Origin: Deltaproteobacteria bacterium
Lineage (GTDB): Bacteria; Myxococcota; Myxococcia; Myxococcales; 40CM-4-68-19
Direction: 5' to 3'
Assembly: GCA_005879095.1 (NCBI GenBank)
Contig: VBLM01000530.1
Span: 1-12,503, forward strand
Length of the DNA stretch: 12,503 nucleotides
In this document: positions 1 through 7,580 of the stretch, one piece after another
Numbering within the stretch: the stretch's first letter is position 1
How the letters are laid out: each line of letters begins with the position of its first letter
Position numbers and translations under genes: made by a program
The notes under the pieces: generated by a model
Told to the model about the DNA's origin: nothing
The model's database searches: none
Seen by the model: only the letters and a program-made list of their open reading frames with translations

Positions 1-872
1 ACGGCATCGACAAGGCCGGTCTGTTGATCTCGCTGCTGCCGGTTCCGCTCCGGCCGCACGCCGATCTCGCGGTCGGCTGCGAAGCCAGGCAGGCGCGCAA
101 GTGCGTCGAGCTGGCGAGCGCCTCGAGCGATCCGGCGCAGGCGGTCGACTATCTCGGTCGCGCCTGCAACGCGGGTGATTCCAGCGCCTGCGCCGAGGCG
201 GGCGATCGATGGCTGCGCAAGGAGACGCGCGACGTCGCGCGCGCGATCTCGGCGCTCGAAGCAGGATGCGCGGGCGGCTCGGCCCGCGCGTGCACGCGCC
301 TCGCCCGCGTCTACGAGGAAGGCGACGGGACCGACGTGGACCTCGCGCTGGCTGCCGAAATGCGCGACCGCGCCTGCACCGCCGGTGACGGCGCCAGCTG
401 CAGGAAGCTGGCGTGCACCGCCAGCGAACCACAGGCCGCGTCCGCGCTGTGGAAGAAAGGCTGCCAGGACGGCGACACGCTCTCCTGCACGCTGGCGAAT
501 GCAAGCACGCCGCGGAGGGAGCCGGCGCCGCCGGCTGTTGTGGCACCGCCCGCGGAGCCTTCCCGCCGTCACTCGGGGGCGGGTGCGGCGCTGGTCGGCG
601 TCGCGGTCGTCGCCGGAACCGGAGCGGCCATTCTCGCCCTTCAGGACGACGATCATTACCAGCACCGATACTGGGGCGGTCGCGACGTCGTGATGGCGCG
701 CGCGGGCGACGCGAGCCCGCGGCGCATTCTTCCGCTCGCTCTCGGCGCGACCGCAGCGGTGGTGGGCGCGGTCGGCATCGGGCTTCTCGTCTGGCAGCCC
801 GATCCCGGCCCCGGCAAGGTCGCGGTGGGCGTGACACCGACCGGCCTCGTCCTCTCCGGCTCGCTGCCCTAA
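1..872 (+). CDS. Sel1-like cysteine-rich repeat protein with two C-terminal membrane segments, 5'-partial
   Basis: The reading frame is open from the left edge (first whole codon at 3). The first possible start is a TTG at 24 without a typical signal peptide after it, so the true start probably lies outside the window. Counting from that TTG, five C-x7-C motifs occur (C19/27, C48/56, C82/90, C118/126, C147/155), the middle ones 34-36 residues apart within Ala-rich helices with AGD/GxSxAC turns. This is the pattern of Sel1/TPR-like, Hcp-type repeats, where the cysteine pairs are usually disulfides in an exported protein and the repeats bind other proteins. A Pro-rich linker (about 163-180) follows, then hydrophobic segments at about 184-206 and 234-257 separated by an Asp/His-rich stretch (208-219), and a short beta-like tail. 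Function is unknown: a scaffold in the envelope is an inference. The stop TAA at 870-872 overlaps the stop of the convergent adaptor gene. Confidence 0.72.
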   Translation, partial: GIDKAGLLISLLPVPLRPHADLAVGCEARQARKCVELASASSDPAQAVDYLGRACNAGDSSACAEAGDRWLRKETRDVARAISALEAGCAGGSARACTRLARVYEEGDGTDVDLALAAEMRDRACTAGDGASCRKLACTASEPQAASALWKKGCQDGDTLSCTLANASTPRREPAPPAVVAPPAEPSRRHSGAGAALVGVAVVAGTGAAILALQDDDHYQHRYWGGRDVVMARAGDASPRRILPLALGATAAVVGAVGIGLLVWQPDPGPGKVAVGVTPTGLVLSGSLP

Positions 873-1984
873 CGCGCGGCAGGCGCGGCGGCAGTCTGCG
901 GGCGCACCGGCGATCCGTCGGAGACCTCGGCGCCGAGGTTCAGCGCCACCATCTCGCCGCCGTGCAGACCGTCGAGCACCTCGACCTGCGCGCCGTCGTC
1001 CGCGCCCAGCTTCACCCGCTGGAAGTGGACGTGGTTCTGCTCGACGAGTGGCACCATCATCTGCCCGCCCACCGAAATCAGCGCGTCGGTGGGAACCAGC
1101 GGCCGCGGATTGCCGTGCAGCGGCAGCTGCGTATCGACGAACGCGCCCGGGTAGAGCCCCTGCGGCGGTCGCGACAGATCGATCTCGCACAGCATCGTCC
1201 GCGTGCGCGCGTCGAGAGCCTGCGAGATGCGCGAGATGGGCGCCTTGAGCAGCGGCTCGTCGGGCGCGATCCGCAGCGACACCTCGTCGCCGACGCGCAC
1301 CCGCGCCGCGTCGTCCTGGGCCAGATTGAGCGCGACGCGCAGACGCGAGAGATCGGCGATCTCGACCAGCGGCTGCGCGCTCGAAGTGCTGCCGGTGGCT
1401 GCGGGAAGCAGCGTGCCGGGATCGGCGAATCGTCCGGTGACCGTGCCGTCGAACGGCGCGCGCAGAATCTGGTAACTTTTCTGCGCGCGCGCCCGCGAGA
1501 CCGAGGCCTCGGCGATCTTCACCGCTTCTTCGGCCTGCTCGCGGTCCTGCTGCGAGACGCGGCCGGCCGGCGCCAGGCGCTCGGCGCGCGCTCGCTGCTG
1601 CCTGCGCAGCACCAGCTCCGCCTCGGCGGAGCGCACCTGCTCGTCGATGTCGGGCGATTCCAGCTCGGCGACTTCCTGGCCGGCCTTGACCTTGTCGCCT
1701 TTGTCGACCAGCACCTTCTTCACGTAGCCGGAGATCTTCGCGTAGAGCGTGGCGCGCTTCTCGGCCCGGACTTCGGCGGGCAGCGTGACCAGGCGGTCCG
1801 CCGCGGCCACCTTCACCTGCGCGACGCGAACGACCGGGCCTTGCGCGAGATCCTGCTTGAGCGCGTCTTCCTGCCGCGCCAGCGCGTTGTGCTCGCGGCT
1901 GAAGAGCAGGAACGCGCCCCCGCCCGCGAGCACCACGGCGATCGCGCAGGTGACGACGACGGCAGTGCGCTTGCGATCAGCCAT
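869..1984 (-). CDS. RND efflux periplasmic adaptor subunit (membrane fusion protein)
   Basis: This 371-residue HlyD/AcrA-type adaptor would bridge the inner-membrane RND permease and an outer-membrane TolC-like channel. An N-terminal membrane anchor spans about residues 8-28, with no lipobox seen. The two lipoyl half-motifs are at about 75-112 (AKISGYVKKVLVDKGDKVKAG) and 171-190 (ILRAPFDGTVTGRFADPG). Between them lies a short alpha-hairpin (about 113-168) carrying the channel-docking R-x3-L-x6-S motif as R133, L137 and S144. Beta-barrel and membrane-proximal domains follow (about 205-355), then an Ala/Pro tail. Length is usual for the family. The start ATG overlaps the end of the permease gene by 8 bases and has only a weak ribosome site, so translation is probably coupled to the permease. 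Here the adaptor is second, whereas adaptor-first order is commoner. The substrate cannot be told from the sequence. The gene ends by overlapping the stop of the convergent upstream-strand gene. Confidence 0.93.
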   Translation of the reverse strand: MADRKRTAVVVTCAIAVVLAGGGAFLLFSREHNALARQEDALKQDLAQGPVVRVAQVKVAAADRLVTLPAEVRAEKRATLYAKISGYVKKVLVDKGDKVKAGQEVAELESPDIDEQVRSAEAELVLRRQQRARAERLAPAGRVSQQDREQAEEAVKIAEASVSRARAQKSYQILRAPFDGTVTGRFADPGTLLPAATGSTSSAQPLVEIADLSRLRVALNLAQDDAARVRVGDEVSLRIAPDEPLLKAPISRISQALDARTRTMLCEIDLSRPPQGLYPGAFVDTQLPLHGNPRPLVPTDALISVGGQMMVPLVEQNHVHFQRVKLGADDGAQVEVLDGLHGGEMVALNLGAEVSDGSPVRPQTAAAPAAR

Positions 1985-4900
1985 GCGATGCGTCGAACGA
2001 TTCGCCGCGGCTCTCGGCCTCGAACTTCGCGTCGAGGGCGTGGGCGCGCGGAGGCGCCTTGCGCAGCAGGGTATAGACGGTGGGAACCACGAAGAGGGTG
2101 ACGAAGGTGGCGACGATCAGGCCGCCGATCACCGCGCGGCCGAGCGGCGCGTTCTGCTCGCCGCCTTCGCCGAGCGCGAGCGCCATCGGAACCATGCCGA
2201 GCAGCATCGCCAGCGCCGTCATCAGCACCGGCCGCAGACGCGTCCTGCCTGCTTCGATCGCGGCCTCGAGTACACCGAGGTTCGAAGCGACACGCGCGTC
2301 GTTCGCGGCGCTCTCCAGCAGAATGCTGTTCGAGGTCGCGATGCCGACCGCCATGATCGCTCCCATGAACGACTCGACGTTCAGGGTGGTCCCCGTCAGC
2401 GCCAGCATCCAGAGGATGCCCACCAGCGCGCCGGGCACGGCGACGAGGATGATGAACGGATCGATCCACGACTGGAAGAGCACGACCAGCAGCAAGTACA
2501 CCAGCGCGATCGCGAGCAGCAGCCCGAGGCCGAGCTTGCCGAAGGCCGCGAACATCGATTCGCTCTGGCCGCGGATGTGGATGCGCGTGGCCCTGGGCAG
2601 TTGCCCGAGCGAGTCGATCGCCTTCTGGATCGCGACCGCGACGCCGCCCAGGTCGCGGCCCGCGGCAGAGGCCTGCACGTCGACCACGCGCTGGACCGCG
2701 ACGTGGTTGATCATCGAGACGTCGCTGTCCGGCCGCAGCCGCGCCACCGCGCCCAGGTACGACGCGCCCGCGGGAGCCTCGTCGCCCGGCCGCGCCGAAG
2801 CGGTCAGCACGGTCCGTCCCAGCGGCATCGAGAGCAGCGAAGGAATGGAGTCGACCTTGCGCAGAGGCGTCTGCACGACGACGGGATAGTTCACGTTGTT
2901 GCGTGGATTGATCCAGAACGACGGCGCCACCAGCGACGAGCTCGACAAGGAAACCAGCAGGTTGTTGGCGACGTCGCGCTCGCTGACGCCGATCTGTGCC
3001 GCGCGCTGCCGATCGACGTCGACCGCCAGCGCCGGATGCGCGAGAACTTGCGGAATGCGCACGTCGGCAGCGCCGGGGATGGCCTTGATCTTCGTCGCCA
3101 GGGTGCGCGCGACCGCGTAGCTCTGCTCGACGTCCGGCCCCTCGATCTGCACGTCGATCGGCGCCGAGAGGCCGAAGTTGAGCACCTGCGAAACGATGTC
3201 GGCCGGCTGGAAATAGAGCATGCAGCCGGGAAAGTCGTCGGGAAGGTCGCGGCGGATGCGCTCCATGTACTTCTCGGTCGGGGCATGGCCCGGCCGCAGC
3301 GCGATGAGCACGTCGGTGTCCTGCGATCCGACGTTGTCGGTCTGCACGAAGGCGAGGTTGTACGAGATCGGCATCCCGATCATCGCGTTGACCGTCTGCA
3401 GATCGCGCGGCGGGATGATCTCGCGCAGGCGCTGCTCGAGCCGCGCCACGGTTCGCTCCGTCTCCTCCAGACGGGTGCCGACGGGCGCGCGGAAATGCAG
3501 CCGCATCTGGCCCGCGTCGACGTTGGGGAAGAAGTCGAGCCCGACCACGAACGGGAGCGCCACGCTGCAGGCCGCGATCAGCGCAGCCGACGTCAACACC
3601 ACGCCGCGGTGATGCAGCACCGTCTCCAGCGCGCGGCCGTACCCGTTCTGGAATCGCGCGTAGCCGCGATCGCGCCAGCGATTGAAGCGCGCCGAAAACG
3701 ATTCGCCCTCGTGGTGGAGGTCTTCCTTCTCCATCAGCATCCGCGCCAGCGTTGGCACCAGCGTTCGCGAGAGCACATAGGAGGCGAGCATCGAGACGAC
3801 GACGCCGAGCGCCAGCGGCTCGAAGAGGAACCGCGACGGGCCTTCGAGCAGCACCACCGGGAAGAAAACGATGCAGATGGTCAACGTGGCGGCCAGGGCC
3901 GGGATCGCGATCTGTTCCGAGCCGTCGAGGATGGCGGGCGTGAGCGGCTTTCCGCCGTGGCGGTTGCGATGGATCGATTCGATCGCGACCGTCGCGTCGT
4001 CGACCAGCATGCCGATGGCCAGCGCGAGGCCACCCATCGTCATCAGATTGAGCGTGTTGCCGGAGAGGAACAATCCGCAGAGGCCGACCAGGATGGCGAG
4101 CGGAATGCTGGTGCCGACGATCACCGCGCCGCGCCAGCTGCCGAGGAAGAAGAGGATCATCAGCGAGACGAGGATCGAGGCGATCAACGCCTCGTGCAGC
4201 ACGTTGACGATGGCGGCGCGGACGAAGACCGACTGGTCGAAGTCGAGCTTCAGCTCCATGCCTTCGGGCGCGGCTTCCTTGATGATCGGCAGCTGCTCGC
4301 GCGTTCCTTCGACGACGGCCAGCGTGGAGGCGTCGGCTTTCTTGAGGATGGCGAGATAGGTGGCGCGGCGGCCGTCGACGCGGACGATGTTCTCCTGCAC
4401 GGCGAAGCCGTCGTGCACGCGGGCCACGTCGCCGAGCAAAACGGTGGTGCCGTTCTCCGCCTTGAGCGGCATCTGGTTGAAGCCCTCCACCGAAGCCGGG
4501 CTGGAGTTGAGCTTCACGTCGTACTGAGTGCCACCGATCTGCGCGGAACCGGCGGGCACCAGCACGTTCGACTGCAGCACCGCCTGGACGACGTCGTTGG
4601 GCGCGAGGCCCCTGGCGGCGACACGCCGCGGATCGAGATCGACCATGATCTGCCGCTGCCTGCCGCCATACGGCGCTGGCGTGGCGAGCCCGGGGATGGT
4701 GAAGAGGCGCAAGCGGACGAAGTTGAGGCCGTAGTCGAACAGCTGCTCCTCGCTCAGCGTCCTGGAGCTGATGGTGAGCTGCGCAACCGGCACGTTCGAT
4801 GCGTTGAACCGGACGATGACGGGAGGCGTGATGCCCGGCGGCATGATCCGGCTCGCGGTCAGCATCACCGACGAGATCTGCGCGATCGCTCCGCCGATGT

Positions 4901-5201
4901 CGCTGCCCGGCTCGAACCAGACCTTGAGGATGCCGAGGCCGCTCATCGACTGCGAGTCGATGCGCGAGATGCCGCTGACCGTGCTGGACATGGCGCGCTC
5001 GCTGATGAAGACGACGCGGCGTTCCATGTCCTCCGCCGAAAGGCCGGGGTAGTTCCAGACCACGATCACCACCGGGATGTCGATGGCGGGCAGGATGTCG
5101 GTCTTCATCCGACTGGTGGAGAGCAGGCCGAAGATGCCGATCAGCGCGCAGACGACCGCGATCGTGTAGGGGCGGCGGAGAGCGAGGCGGACGATCCACA
5201 T
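1977..5201 (-). CDS. RND efflux permease, HAE-1-like (AcrB/MexB superfamily)
   Basis: This 1074-residue inner-membrane transporter is full length for the family (AcrB is 1049). It has the expected duplicated architecture: TM1 at about 10-30, a large periplasmic domain to about 330, TM2-6 (about 332-490), TM7 at about 532-552, a second periplasmic domain to about 885, and TM8-12 (about 888-1046). TM4 carries the proton-relay pair D401-D402 in GMLVDDATVAIES, which points to the HAE-1 (drug/organic solute) branch rather than the heavy-metal branch. At the TM10 position of AcrB Lys940, aligned through GIATSNSILLE (953-963), the residue is Ser957, followed by conserved Asn958. The classical relay lysine is therefore absent, as I recall for several HAE-like subgroups. 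The ATG at 5201 follows a 51-base gap with no strong ribosome site. The adaptor overlaps its 3' end. No outer-membrane channel gene is present, so a TolC homologue elsewhere is presumed. Substrate unknown. Confidence 0.94.
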   Translation of the reverse strand: MWIVRLALRRPYTIAVVCALIGIFGLLSTSRMKTDILPAIDIPVVIVVWNYPGLSAEDMERRVVFISERAMSSTVSGISRIDSQSMSGLGILKVWFEPGSDIGGAIAQISSVMLTASRIMPPGITPPVIVRFNASNVPVAQLTISSRTLSEEQLFDYGLNFVRLRLFTIPGLATPAPYGGRQRQIMVDLDPRRVAARGLAPNDVVQAVLQSNVLVPAGSAQIGGTQYDVKLNSSPASVEGFNQMPLKAENGTTVLLGDVARVHDGFAVQENIVRVDGRRATYLAILKKADASTLAVVEGTREQLPIIKEAAPEGMELKLDFDQSVFVRAAIVNVLHEALIASILVSLMILFFLGSWRGAVIVGTSIPLAILVGLCGLFLSGNTLNLMTMGGLALAIGMLVDDATVAIESIHRNRHGGKPLTPAILDGSEQIAIPALAATLTICIVFFPVVLLEGPSRFLFEPLALGVVVSMLASYVLSRTLVPTLARMLMEKEDLHHEGESFSARFNRWRDRGYARFQNGYGRALETVLHHRGVVLTSAALIAACSVALPFVVGLDFFPNVDAGQMRLHFRAPVGTRLEETERTVARLEQRLREIIPPRDLQTVNAMIGMPISYNLAFVQTDNVGSQDTDVLIALRPGHAPTEKYMERIRRDLPDDFPGCMLYFQPADIVSQVLNFGLSAPIDVQIEGPDVEQSYAVARTLATKIKAIPGAADVRIPQVLAHPALAVDVDRQRAAQIGVSERDVANNLLVSLSSSSLVAPSFWINPRNNVNYPVVVQTPLRKVDSIPSLLSMPLGRTVLTASARPGDEAPAGASYLGAVARLRPDSDVSMINHVAVQRVVDVQASAAGRDLGGVAVAIQKAIDSLGQLPRATRIHIRGQSESMFAAFGKLGLGLLLAIALVYLLLVVLFQSWIDPFIILVAVPGALVGILWMLALTGTTLNVESFMGAIMAVGIATSNSILLESAANDARVASNLGVLEAAIEAGRTRLRPVLMTALAMLLGMVPMALALGEGGEQNAPLGRAVIGGLIVATFVTLFVVPTVYTLLRKAPPRAHALDAKFEAESRGESFDASHG

Positions 5202-5251
5202 GTGAAGGTCTTGGATGCCGCAAGCGGCCGGGTGGTGCCAAGCTTTTTCAC
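5202..5251 (-). promoter_or_regulatory. Imperfect inverted repeat upstream of the efflux permease
   Basis: This is the only real gap inside the minus-strand gene chain (51 bases). Its ends are complementary: GTGAA (5202-5206) pairs with TTCAC (5247-5251), and CTTGG (5210-5214) pairs with CCAAG (5238-5242). A small inner stem, GCCG/CGGC, lies at 5217-5228 with a 4-base loop. In the minus-strand transcript the 3' arm ends directly against the permease ATG, so the fold would cover the region where its ribosome site should be. It could be a translational gate, a weak attenuator, or chance in GC-rich DNA. No U-tract follows, so a standard intrinsic terminator is unlikely. The pairing was done by eye and no folding energy was calculated. 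Confidence 0.3.
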
Positions 5252-5252
5252 T

Positions 5253-5603
5253 TCAGCGCGCTTCGCGCCAGGCCTTGGCGAACTCTCCGCTCAGGACGAA
5301 ACGCGGGAACGTGATCCACTGCTCGGCGAAGAAGCGCTTGAGCACGTCAGTGGGTCCGAGGAACGGCGCCGGCGCGGTCTTCTCCAGCTTGTGACCGCTG
5401 CCTTGCGCGATCATGCTCGCCAGCATGACCGCCGCGCCGCCCACGCCGGCCATCACGCCGGCCAGCGGCGAAAGCGCGAGCGCGCAGGTGCCGGCGAGGA
5501 AGATCGGCGCCGTCGCCGCGTGCAGCGCGAGGTTGCGCCGATCGCGGTGGCCGTCCGGATACAGCGACCACTGCCACTTCAGCAGTCCGCCTTCGCGCTC
5601 CAT
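5253..5603 (-). CDS. Small membrane protein, DUF962/Mpo1-like
   Basis: This 116-residue protein has two hydrophobic segments (about 31-49 and 50-67) flanked by conserved-looking polar motifs: GHRDRRNLALH (H19, N24, H28), then SGHKLEKTAP (H71, E74), and an aromatic/basic C-terminal part (about 87-112). The layout H-x4-N-x3-H, two membrane segments and GH-x2-E-x2-P resembles the DUF962/Mpo1 family. Yeast Mpo1 is an Fe(II)-dependent dioxygenase of 2-hydroxy fatty acid alpha-oxidation whose histidines are essential. Whether this bacterial relative has that activity is unknown, and similar bacterial proteins often carry uninformative names. The gene starts 9 bases after the ilvE stop and looks like the last member of the ilv/leu chain or the first of the efflux set. 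The ribosome site is weak. The open frame and coupling make it a credible gene; the family call is from motif memory only. Confidence 0.75.
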   Translation of the reverse strand: MEREGGLLKWQWSLYPDGHRDRRNLALHAATAPIFLAGTCALALSPLAGVMAGVGGAAVMLASMIAQGSGHKLEKTAPAPFLGPTDVLKRFFAEQWITFPRFVLSGEFAKAWREAR

Positions 5604-5612
5604 GCGCGGAGT

Positions 5613-6542
5613 CTAACCGACCGCCGCCGCCGCGGGGTGGACCTCGGTCAACCACCGCGCCGACAACCGGTGTTCGCCGCGCACGATCGCCTGGTACGCG
5701 CGTTGAAACGCCTGTGTCACCGGCCCGGTGCGGCCTGTGCCGACGGTGCGGAAGTCGATCTCGCGCAGCCCGATCACCTCTGCTGCCGTGCCGCTGACGA
5801 AGACTTCGTCGGCCGCGTAGAGTTGATCGCGCGAGACCGGCGCTTCCTCGACCGGATGGCCGATCTCCGGCGCCAACTCGATCAGCGACTGGCGGGTGAG
5901 ACCGTTCAAAATGTTGGCGTCGGGCGGCGTGCGCACTCTGCCGTTCTTGACCATGAAGATGTTCTCGCCGGTGCACTCCGCGACCATCCCCTGGGCGTCG
6001 AGCATGATGGCCTCGTCGAAGCCGAGCCGCAGCGATTCGGTCTTCGCCAGCACGGAATTCGCGTAGTTGCCGCTCACCTTCGCTTTGGTCATCGTCACGT
6101 TCGGTTGGTGTCGCGTGAACGACGAGACGTTGGCGCGCACGCCGAGCGCGGCCGCTTCCGGGCCGAGATACTGCTTCCATTCCCAGACCGCGATTCCGAC
6201 GTGCGGCTTGCCGGCGTCGACGGTGAGGTTCCATCCGCCCTCGGCGAGATACACCAGCGGGCGGATGTAACACTCCTCGAACGGACTGGCGGCAACCGTG
6301 TCGATACACGCCTGCGTCAGCTGTTGCGCCGTCCACGGCAGCTCGCGAAATCCGAGGATGCGTGCCGACTCGCACAAGCGCGCAATGTGATCATGCAGCC
6401 GAAAGATGGCTGGCCCGCGCGTGGTGCGGTAGCAGCGGATGCCCTCGAAGACGGCGATGCCGTAGTGAAGCGCCGGCGTGAGGAAATCGAGCTTCGCCTC
6501 CGCCGGCGCGACCAGTTTGCCGTTGAACCACATGCGGGTCAT
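5613..6542 (-). CDS. ilvE: Branched-chain amino-acid aminotransferase
   Basis: This fold-type IV PLP enzyme (309 residues, usual length) interconverts Val, Leu and Ile with their 2-oxo acids, using 2-oxoglutarate/glutamate, as the last biosynthetic step. Family motifs are present in order: [13 protein letters not shown] (26-38), PLP-binding lysine K155 in [10 protein letters not shown], the cofactor-contact segment [20 protein letters not shown] (176-195) with E189, [10 protein letters not shown] (215-224) and VSGTAAEV (249-256). The frame stays open upstream to 6899, but the ATG at 6542 is chosen. It overlaps the ilvC stop as ATGA and has an AAGGAGG ribosome site 4 bases before it at 6547-6553. 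A second ATG at 6533 is less well placed. Expression is probably coupled to ilvC. The Mpo1-like gene starts 9 bases downstream. The C-terminal Ala/Val tail is variable in the family. No key residue is missing. Confidence 0.96.
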   Translation of the reverse strand: MTRMWFNGKLVAPAEAKLDFLTPALHYGIAVFEGIRCYRTTRGPAIFRLHDHIARLCESARILGFRELPWTAQQLTQACIDTVAASPFEECYIRPLVYLAEGGWNLTVDAGKPHVGIAVWEWKQYLGPEAAALGVRANVSSFTRHQPNVTMTKAKVSGNYANSVLAKTESLRLGFDEAIMLDAQGMVAECTGENIFMVKNGRVRTPPDANILNGLTRQSLIELAPEIGHPVEEAPVSRDQLYAADEVFVSGTAAEVIGLREIDFRTVGTGRTGPVTQAFQRAYQAIVRGEHRLSARWLTEVHPAAAAVG

Positions 6543-7579
6543 GCAGCCTCCTTCTTCGGCGGCGGCGCCTCGCTGGAGTCCTTCTGCTTGTTGCGGATCC
6601 AGCTCATCGTCTCGCGCAGGCGGCGGCCCACTTCCTCGATCGGGTGCGCGCGGCCCTGCTCGCGCAGCTTGTCGAACACCGGCCGGCCGGCCTGGTTCTC
6701 GAGGATCCATTCGCGGGCGAACTTTCCCGTCTGGATCTCGCCGAGGATCTTCTTCATCTCCGCGCGCGCCGCCTCGCCGACGATGCGCTCGCCGCGCGAG
6801 TAGTCGCCGTACTCCGCCGTGTCGCTGATCGAGTGGCGCATCCAGGAGAGACCGCCCTCGTACATCAGGTCGACGATCAGCTTCAGTTCGTGCAGGCACT
6901 CGAAGTACGCGCTCTCGGGCTGGTAGCCGGCGCCGACCAGCGTGTCGAATCCGGCGGTCACCAGCGCGCTGATGCCGCCGCAGAGGACCGCCTGCTCGCC
7001 GAAGAGATCGGTCTCGGTTTCCTCGCCGAAAGTGGTCTCCAGAACGCCGGCGCGCGTCGCGCCGAGTGCGCGCGCGTACGAGAGTCCGGTCGCGTGCGCG
7101 CCGCCGGTCGCGTCCTGCTGCACGGCGATCAACGCGGGCGTGCCCTGCCCTTCGCTGTAGAGCCGGCGAACGAGATGGCCGGGCGCTTTCGGCGCGATCA
7201 GAACCACGTCGACATCCGGCGGCGGCTTGATCTGGCCATAGTGGATGTTGAAGCCGTGCGCGAAATAGATCGCCTTGCCCCTGGTCAGCGAGGGCAGGAT
7301 CTCATTCTCGTAGATCTTCTTCTGCTGCTCGTCGGGCGCGAGCACCATGATCAGGTCGGCCTCGCGCGCGGCCTCGGCGACGCTCAGCACACGCAGGCCT
7401 GCGCGCTGCGCCTTCTCGCGAGACTTGCTGGCCGCGTGCAGTCCGACGCGGACGTCGACGCCGGAGTCGCGCAGATTGAGCGCGTGAGCGTGGCCCTGGC
7501 TGCCGTAGCCGACGATGGCCACCTTGCGCCCGCGCACCAGGTCGAGATTCGCATCCTTGTCGTAATAGAGAGTGGCCAT
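6539..7579 (-). CDS. ilvC: Ketol-acid reductoisomerase, class I
   Basis: This enzyme converts 2-acetolactate or 2-aceto-2-hydroxybutyrate to the 2,3-dihydroxy acid, using NAD(P)H and Mg2+. At 346 residues it is a class I (short) enzyme. The Rossmann domain carries GYGSQGHA (24-31), with cofactor-loop serines S51 and S53, which suggests NADPH preference. Catalytic H108 is in FAHGFNIH. The metal- and substrate-binding acids are D191 and E195 ([12 protein letters not shown]), then E227 and E231 ([19 protein letters not shown]), and S252 in SISDTAEYG. All are one residue shifted from the usual family numbering, so nothing is missing. An AAGGAG ribosome site at 7587-7592 lies 7 bases before the ATG and sits inside the end of ilvD; the ilvD stop is one base upstream of this ATG. 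Because ilvC has its own strong ribosome site it may be translated even though ilvD upstream is broken. The Lys/Pro/Ala-rich tail (about 332-346) is lineage-specific. Confidence 0.98.
   Translation of the reverse strand: MATLYYDKDANLDLVRGRKVAIVGYGSQGHAHALNLRDSGVDVRVGLHAASKSREKAQRAGLRVLSVAEAAREADLIMVLAPDEQQKKIYENEILPSLTRGKAIYFAHGFNIHYGQIKPPPDVDVVLIAPKAPGHLVRRLYSEGQGTPALIAVQQDATGGAHATGLSYARALGATRAGVLETTFGEETETDLFGEQAVLCGGISALVTAGFDTLVGAGYQPESAYFECLHELKLIVDLMYEGGLSWMRHSISDTAEYGDYSRGERIVGEAARAEMKKILGEIQTGKFAREWILENQAGRPVFDKLREQGRAHPIEEVGRRLRETMSWIRNKQKDSSEAPPPKKEAA
6547..6553 (-). promoter_or_regulatory. Ribosome binding site deciding the ilvE start
   Basis: The minus strand reads AAGGAGG, a full Shine-Dalgarno match, inside the last codons of ilvC. 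It is 4 bases from the ATG at 6542 and 13 bases from the alternative ATG at 6533. This and the ATGA overlap with the ilvC stop support the 6542 start. Confidence 0.8.
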
Positions 7580-7580
7580 G

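Noticed and set aside
1813..5241. A 1142-residue minus-strand open frame in another phase over the permease
   Set aside because: It is an Arg/Ala/Pro-rich low-complexity translation without motifs, while the frame at 1977-5201 gives a complete RND permease.
5216..5244. A sigma-54-like promoter (TGGCAC ... TTGC) on the minus strand before the permease
   Set aside because: The two elements are 11 bases apart instead of 5, so they do not fit the -24/-12 spacing.
1749..6803. A 1684-residue open frame on the plus strand, antisense to the permease, ilvE and part of ilvC
   Set aside because: It is extremely rich in Arg, Asp, His and Gln with no domain pattern, and lies opposite well-recognised genes. 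Stop-poor antisense frames are expected in GC-rich DNA with strong third-position bias.
5613..6899. A longer ilvE reading frame starting at 6899
   Set aside because: The extra N-terminal part is an out-of-frame reading of the ilvC 3' end. The ribosome site and the conserved N-terminus support the start at 6542.
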